From assembly GCA_900759435.1 (NCBI GenBank), contig CAAEVD010000278.1:1-9635 (forward strand): a DNA stretch of 9,635 bases, in the 5' to 3' direction. The stretch comes from an uncultured Collinsella sp. GTDB lineage: Bacteria > Actinomycetota > Coriobacteriia > Coriobacteriales > Coriobacteriaceae. Positions 6,591 to 9,635 of the stretch are shown here, one piece after another (positions within the stretch are counted from its first letter, which is position 1; each line of letters starts with the position of its first letter). The notes under the pieces were generated by a model. The model saw nothing but the letters and a program-made list of their open reading frames with translations. It was not told the origin of the DNA and ran no database searches. A program made the position numbers and the translations under genes.

Positions 6591-6647
6591 GTCTCGATCT
6601 GTAACACATAGCGAGGAATTTGGTCTCTAACTGTTACAGATTGAGAT
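6591..6647. repeat. 57-bp inverted-repeat element, tandem copy B
   Basis: GTCTCGATCTGTAACA (6591-6606) and TGTTACAGATTGAGAT (6632-6647) are 16-bp inverted arms around a 25-base loop. The two arm differences would be G-U wobbles in RNA. It starts 81 bases after copy A, and the right flank is GAACAG. Confidence 0.88.
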
Positions 6648-6670
6648 GAACAGGCGGATGTTCGCGCAAT

Positions 6671-6727
6671 GTCTCAATCTGTAACAACTACGGGACTCAA
6701 CGTGGCCCACCTGTTACAGATCGAGAC
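6671..6727. repeat. 57-bp inverted-repeat element, tandem copy C
   Basis: GTCTCAATCTGTAACA (6671-6686) and TGTTACAGATCGAGAC (6712-6727) are 16-bp inverted arms, with one mismatch, around a 25-base loop. It starts 80 bases after copy B, and the right flank is AAACCG. Confidence 0.88.
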
Positions 6728-6748
6728 AAACCGACCAGCCAGGCTCCA

Positions 6749-6785
6749 AACCACCACAAAGGTGCCTGTCCCCTTTGTGGTGGTT
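6749..6785 (-). repeat. Hairpin copy 3 of the GGGGACAGGCACC family, inverted
   Basis: AACCACCACAAAGG (6749-6762) pairs perfectly over 14 bp with CCTTTGTGGTGGTT (6772-6785) around TGCCTGTCC, the reverse complement of the loop in copies 1 and 2. It is therefore inserted in the opposite orientation. Neither side has a long T-tract (GGTTGGGG on plus; TTTGG on minus), so it is a poor terminator, unlike copies 1 and 2. Confidence 0.75.
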
Positions 6786-6801
6786 GGGGCGGCCGATATA
6801 G

Positions 6802-6839
6802 AAAAAGTCCCCGCCGGGCGTGTGCTCGACGGGGACTTT
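6802..6839 (-). terminator. Rho-independent terminator of the nfnAB operon
   Basis: AAAGTCCCCG (6804-6813) and CGGGGACTTT (6830-6839) form a perfect 10-bp stem around a 16-base, partly pairing GC-rich loop. Read on the minus strand the stem ends in TTTTT then C, a typical U-tail. It lies 28 bases beyond the nfnB stop codon. Confidence 0.88.
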
Positions 6840-6867
6840 GCCGTTTGATGGCTAGCGGTGCGGGTGA

Positions 6868-8277
6868 TTATTCGCCCAGCAGGCTCTTGGTGATGGAGGC
6901 AGCGGCCTTCTTGCCGGCGCCCATCGCCAGAATGACCGTAGCGGCACCGGTGACGATGTCGCCGCCGGCCCAGATACGGGGATCGGTGGTCTGGCCGGTC
7001 TCCTCGTCGGCAACGATGTAGCCCCACTTGTTGAGCTCCATCTTGCCGCCGATCTTCTTTGCGAAGGGGTTGGCGTTGGTGCCGATAGCCGAGATCGCGA
7101 CGTCGCAGGGAATCTCCTCGATGGCGCCCTCGATGGGCACCGGGCGACGACGGCCGGACTCGTCGGGCTCGCCGAGCTCCATCTTCTGGACCTTGACGGC
7201 GCACACGGAGCCGTCCTCGCCGGCGACAAACTCGAGCGGGGAGACGAGCGGCAGAACCTCGACGCCCTCGGCCTTAGCGTGGTGCAGCTCGGCGCGACGG
7301 CAGGGCATCTCGTCCTCGGTACGACGGTAGGCGATGATGGCATGCTCGGCGCCCAGGCGCTTGGCGGTACGGACGGCATCCATAGCCACGTTGCCGCCAC
7401 CAAAGACGACGACGTTCTTGCCGTGCTTGGTGGGGGTGTCGTACTCGGGGAACTTGTTGGCCTTCATCAGGTTCACGCGGGTGAGGTACTCGTTAGCGAA
7501 GAAGACGTTGGGCAGGTTCTCGCCGGGGACGTTGAGGAACTTGGGCAGGCCAGCGCCGGTCGCCACGTAGATGGCGTCGAAGCCCTGCTCGAACAGCTCC
7601 TCGGCCGTGGCCATGTTGCCTACGACGGAGTTGTACTCAAACTTGACGCCCATGTCCTCCAGGCCGTCAATCTCGCGCTTGACGACTGCCTTGGGCAGAC
7701 GGAACTCGGGGATGCCGTAGACCAGCACGCCGCCGCCGGTGAAGAAGGCCTCGAAGACGGTAACGTCAAAGCCGTTACGGGCGAGCTCGCCGGCGCAGGT
7801 GATGCCGGACGGGCCGGAGCCGACGACGGCGACCTTCTTGCCGTTCTTGGGGGCCATCTTGGGCGTGGAGGCGAGCTCGGGGCGATCACCCAGGAAGCGC
7901 TCGAGCTGGCCGATGGCCACGGGCTCGGACTTCTTACCACGGATGCACTTGCCCTCGCACTGGTTCTCCTGCGGGCAGACGCGGCCGCAGATGGCGGGAA
8001 GCATGGAGTCCTCGCGGATGGTATCGAGAGCGCCGCCGAAGTCCTTCGCGCGGATCTGCTCGATAAAGCGGGGAATGTTGATGTTGACGGGGCAGCCCTC
8101 AACACAGAACGGCTTCTTGCAGTTGAGGCAGCGCTCGGCCTCGGCCAGCGCCATCTCCTCGGTGAAGCCCTTGTCGACGGGGCGGAAGTCGCAGGCGCGC
8201 TCGGCAGCCGGCTCCTCGTTATCGGGGGTGCGGGGCGACTTCATATCGGCAACGAAACGACCGTTAACTAGTGGCAT
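6868..8277 (-). CDS. nfnB: NfnB / GltD-like NADPH oxidoreductase subunit
   Basis: Large subunit of the NADH-dependent reduced ferredoxin:NADP+ oxidoreductase; 469 residues, the usual size. An N-terminal domain carries eight cysteines for two [4Fe-4S] clusters: C50, C53, C58, C62 and C97, C101, C107, C111. The FAD-binding Rossmann motif is VVGSGPSG (151-158). The NADP(H) Rossmann motif is VFGGGNVAMD (291-300), followed by YRR (317-319), which suits the NADP phosphate. The second FAD motif AGGDIVTGA is at 437-445. The same fold occurs in the small subunit of glutamate synthase, so databases often label it 'glutamate synthase (NADPH)'. The adjacent nfnA and the absence of a glutamate-synthase large subunit here favour Nfn. 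Its ATG lies inside the end of nfnA (10-base overlap), implying translational coupling. Confidence 0.9.
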   Translation of the reverse strand: MPLVNGRFVADMKSPRTPDNEEPAAERACDFRPVDKGFTEEMALAEAERCLNCKKPFCVEGCPVNINIPRFIEQIRAKDFGGALDTIREDSMLPAICGRVCPQENQCEGKCIRGKKSEPVAIGQLERFLGDRPELASTPKMAPKNGKKVAVVGSGPSGITCAGELARNGFDVTVFEAFFTGGGVLVYGIPEFRLPKAVVKREIDGLEDMGVKFEYNSVVGNMATAEELFEQGFDAIYVATGAGLPKFLNVPGENLPNVFFANEYLTRVNLMKANKFPEYDTPTKHGKNVVVFGGGNVAMDAVRTAKRLGAEHAIIAYRRTEDEMPCRRAELHHAKAEGVEVLPLVSPLEFVAGEDGSVCAVKVQKMELGEPDESGRRRPVPIEGAIEEIPCDVAISAIGTNANPFAKKIGGKMELNKWGYIVADEETGQTTDPRIWAGGDIVTGAATVILAMGAGKKAAASITKSLLGE

Positions 8278-9107
8278 GCGCAGCTCTTTTCCTCATAGGC
8301 CTTGAGGGACTCGCCCTCTTCGGAACGGTAAGCGGCCTGGCGGGCACGAAGGTCATCCCAGTCGACCAGGGTGGCATCGAAGTCGGGGCCGTCGACGCAA
8401 GCGAACTTGGTCACGCCGCCCACCTCGACGCGGCAGCAGCCGCACATACCGGTGCCGTCAACCATGATGGGGTTGAGCGACGCGGTGATGGGGGTATCGT
8501 ACTTCTGGGCGGTGAGGGTCGAGAACTTCATCATCGGAACGGGGCCGACGCAGAAGACCTGGCTCACGGCCTTGTCCTGCAGCAGGCGCTCCAGCGGAGC
8601 GGTGACAACGCCCTGCTCGCCGTAGGAACCGTCATCGGTAGTGATGTGGATGTGGTCCTCGTCGAGGAGCTCGCGGAACTGGTCCTCCATGAGCAGGAGG
8701 TCCTTGGTGCGGGCGCCCATGATGGCGTGCACCTCGTGGCCGGTCTCGACCAGGTGCTTGGCGACCGGGAAGGCAATTGCCAGGCCGACGCCGCCGCCAA
8801 TGACGGCGCAGGGGCCCTCAGCCATCTCGGTGGGAACGCCCAGCGGGCCCACGACGTCGCGCAGCGACTCGCCGGCTTCGTAAGTGGACAGCATCTCGGT
8901 GGTCTTGCCGATCACCATGAAGATGAACTCGACCCAGCCCTCGTCACCGTTCCAGCCGGCCAGGGTAAACGGGACACGCTCGCCCGTCTCGTTGGCGCGG
9001 ACCATGAGGAACTGTCCAGCGTGCGCATGCTTGGCGATTGCAGGCGCCTCGATGCGGAACTTGAACACCTTCTCCGAGAACTGCGTCTTCTCCAGGATCT
9101 TATACAT
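8268..9107 (-). CDS. nfnA: NfnA, ferredoxin-NADP+ reductase subunit alpha (PyrK/SudB-like)
   Basis: Small FAD/[2Fe-2S] subunit of the Nfn transhydrogenase, 279 residues. Residues 1-95 form the FAD-binding barrel (RVPFTL at 44-49 is the flavin motif). Residues 98-190 form the NAD(H) domain (VIGGGVGLAIAFPVA at 102-116, MGAR at 130-133, CVGPVPMM at 186-193). The C-terminal [2Fe-2S] site has C222, C225 and C237, with an additional C224; D217 sits where Nfn structures use an unusual aspartate ligand. With NfnB it bifurcates electrons, coupling NADH and reduced ferredoxin to the formation of two NADPH in the cytoplasm. The protein ends in CACH, encoded by bases that overlap the nfnB start. The start has AGAGAGGGG (complement of 9112-9120) as ribosome binding site. 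Related proteins act as PyrK or sulfide dehydrogenase subunits; the partner gene favours NfnA. Confidence 0.88.
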   Translation of the reverse strand: MYKILEKTQFSEKVFKFRIEAPAIAKHAHAGQFLMVRANETGERVPFTLAGWNGDEGWVEFIFMVIGKTTEMLSTYEAGESLRDVVGPLGVPTEMAEGPCAVIGGGVGLAIAFPVAKHLVETGHEVHAIMGARTKDLLLMEDQFRELLDEDHIHITTDDGSYGEQGVVTAPLERLLQDKAVSQVFCVGPVPMMKFSTLTAQKYDTPITASLNPIMVDGTGMCGCCRVEVGGVTKFACVDGPDFDATLVDWDDLRARQAAYRSEEGESLKAYEEKSCACH

Positions 9108-9136
9108 AGAACCCCTCTCTTGTTAGGGCCGCCGAA

Positions 9137-9207
9137 CCGTGCCTCCACGGAAATGGACGGTAGCCCGAATAAAACCGTACGCGCACAGGCGTTGTGCAGA
9201 CATACGG
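9137..9207 (-). promoter_or_regulatory. Structured nfnA 5' leader
   Basis: The presumed leader contains two hairpins: CCGTG (9137-9141) with CACGG (9146-9150) around CCTC, and a larger one pairing CCGTA (9175-9179) with TACGG (9203-9207) and, inside it, GCACA (9183-9187) with TGTGC (9193-9197). No known riboswitch class was recognised. They may be incidental in a GC-rich leader. Confidence 0.3.
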
Positions 9208-9212
9208 TGCAA

Positions 9213-9218
9213 ATTATA
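9213..9218 (-). promoter_or_regulatory. -10 box of the presumed nfnAB promoter
   Basis: The minus strand reads TATAAT, a perfect sigma-70 -10 hexamer, 106 bases before the nfnA start. At 17 bases further upstream the sequence is CGTAAG, a poor -35, so the promoter may need an activator. Transcription would begin near 9206. Confidence 0.45.
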
Positions 9219-9281
9219 CCCTCATGGCAATGTCGCTTACGTGTATCTTTGGCGGTTAGGAGCAGGGTTTATCCACTTCGG

Positions 9282-9310
9282 CCTACCAAATGGGGGCAGG
9301 TTTATTTTGG
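9282..9310. repeat. Diverged repeat, copy 1 (CCTACCA...GTTTATTTTGG)
   Basis: It begins CCTACCA (9282-9288) and ends GTTTATTTTGG (9300-9310), containing GCAGGTTT (9296-9303). The reverse complement of 9451-9477 begins and ends with the same two blocks, with a divergent middle 2 bases shorter. The two copies are in inverted orientation. Confidence 0.55.
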
Positions 9311-9336
9311 TCAGTTTTATCGGGTAAAATGGCAAA

Positions 9337-9372
9337 GGGGGCCGGCCTCGCGCTTCGTTGAGGCCGGCCCCC
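9337..9372 (-). terminator. Strong GC hairpin, probable terminator of the minus-strand gene at 9480
   Basis: GGGGGCCGGCCTC (9337-9349) pairs perfectly over 13 bp with GAGGCCGGCCCCC (9360-9372), loop 9350-9359. On the minus strand the stem is followed by TTTGCCATTTT, a modest U-rich tail, and it lies 107 bases beyond the stop at 9480. On the plus strand the following bases (ATTGGGG) do not look like a terminator tail. Confidence 0.65.
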
Positions 9373-9443
9373 ATTGGGGCGTTATGCATGTATGGCGGCA
9401 CAGGGTTTATTGCGACGCAGCCGCCGCGGCGTTTCCGCAGATG

Positions 9444-9480
9444 AAACCTGCCAAAATAAACATCTCTAAATGGTAGGTTT
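9444..9480. repeat. Diverged repeat, copy 2, at the 3' end of the last gene
   Basis: AAACCTGCCA (9444-9453) and TGGTAGGTTT (9471-9480) are inverted arms with one mismatch around a 17-base AT-rich centre. CCAAAATAAAC (9451-9461) is the exact reverse complement of 9300-9310. Its edge reaches the first base of the stop codon of the gene ending at 9480. Confidence 0.55.
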
Positions 9481-9635
9481 TAGTGCTTGCCGTTGGCGGA
9501 AGCGGCGCCGTTTACGTGATCGCGGGCGTAGATTACGCCGTGGACGATGGCCAAACCGGCGGCATCTGCGGCGCGGGCGCAGGTGTCCTGGAAGTCCTCG
9601 GCCTCGCGGGCGCGCAGCTGCTTGAGCACGTAGTC
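9480..9635 (-). CDS. C-terminal 51 residues of an unidentified protein (partial)
   Basis: Read on the minus strand from the window edge, an open frame of 51 codons ends in TAA at 9480-9482. It has the codon bias of its neighbours (mostly C or G at third positions, for example CGC, GCC, GAC, CTG). The peptide begins DYVLKQLRAREAED and ends HVNGAASANGKH. It looks like an amphipathic helix, then a second Ala-rich helix and a short polar tail. The residues do not identify a family, and I assign no function. The 5' part lies outside the window. The hairpin at 9337-9372 would terminate it. Confidence 0.6.
   Translation of the reverse strand, partial: DYVLKQLRAREAEDFQDTCARAADAAGLAIVHGVIYARDHVNGAASANGKH

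Larger units (their letters stand above)
6474..6867. other. Gene-free stretch between the surface protein and nfnB
   Basis: These 394 bases hold no credible gene. They contain, in order, three tandem 57-bp inverted-repeat elements (6510-6727), the third CCACCACAA hairpin (6749-6785) and the nfnB terminator (6802-6839). No T-tailed hairpin pointing in the plus direction was found after the surface-protein stop, so its transcript may end within or run through the repeat array. Confidence 0.8.
9108..9479. other. Gene-free stretch upstream of nfnA
   Basis: These 372 bases hold the nfnA leader and promoter (about 9108-9240), a pair of diverged inverted repeats (9282-9310 and 9444-9480) and a strong hairpin (9337-9372). 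No credible coding region is seen; an open frame on the plus strand through here is the tail of an antisense shadow of nfnA. Confidence 0.75.

Noticed and set aside
6510..6727. CRISPR-like array (about 16-bp repeats with 23-25-bp unique spacers)
   Set aside because: The repeats alternate in orientation, are shorter than CRISPR repeats, a solitary copy exists elsewhere, and no cas gene is present in the window.
6749..6785. Terminator for the surface-protein gene
   Set aside because: The hairpin is followed on the plus strand by GGTTGGGG, not by a T-tract.
7279..8271. 330-codon plus-strand open frame
   Set aside because: Antisense shadow of nfnB; the minus-strand product has all the cysteine and Rossmann motifs of its family.
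6868..8277. Small subunit of glutamate synthase (GltD)
   Set aside because: The domain set is shared, but the gene overlaps an nfnA homologue and no glutamate-synthase large subunit is present, so Nfn is the better reading.
8271..9476. 401-codon plus-strand open frame
   Set aside because: Antisense shadow of nfnA that runs on through its promoter and the repeat region.

Overview
The window looks like a chromosomal segment of a GC-rich coriobacterium, most likely Collinsella or a close relative. I infer this from a membrane-anchored LuxR-type regulator with about 12 N-terminal transmembrane segments (a class greatly expanded in Coriobacteriia), a surface protein ending in an LATTG-type sorting signal, an Nfn-type electron-bifurcating transhydrogenase operon suited to an anaerobe, and gene-free stretches full of palindromic repeats. 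The species call is inference and could not be searched.

Layout, left to right. 2-640 (+) is an amino-acid ABC transporter permease, followed by a 106-bp near-perfect palindrome (641-746). 812-1435 (+) is a cytidylate-kinase-like P-loop protein preceded by an inverted repeat and closed by a strong terminator hairpin. 1624-2739 (+) is a stand-alone AAA+ ATPase with a C-terminal winged helix; five phased CTCAA repeats lie upstream of it. 2910-4316 (-) is the LuxR-type membrane regulator, and 4503-6473 (+) is a cell-wall-anchored surface protein. The two are divergent and share a 186-bp region holding a perfect 10-bp inverted repeat. 6868-8277 (-) and 8268-9107 (-) are nfnB and nfnA, overlapping and presumably co-transcribed from a promoter near 9213, with a clear terminator at 6802-6839. 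9480-9635 (-) is the C-terminal end of an unidentified protein.

The most unusual content is non-coding. A 57-bp element, two 16-bp inverted arms (consensus RTCTCRATCTGTAACA) around a 25-bp loop whose length never changes but whose sequence does, occurs once at 2780-2836 and three times in tandem at 6510-6727, so the 16-mer recurs about every 40 bp in alternating orientation. A second family, a hairpin with ACCACCACAA arms and a GGGGACAGGCACC-type loop, occurs three times (1442-1482, 2867-2904, 6749-6785). In two of the three places it lies just downstream of the 57-bp element, and those two places bracket the regulator/surface-protein pair.

Functionally, the permease, kinase-like protein and AAA+ ATPase look like separate transcription units. 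The regulator/surface-protein pair is a plausible sensing and surface-display module. NfnAB balances ferredoxin, NADH and NADPH pools in the cytoplasm.
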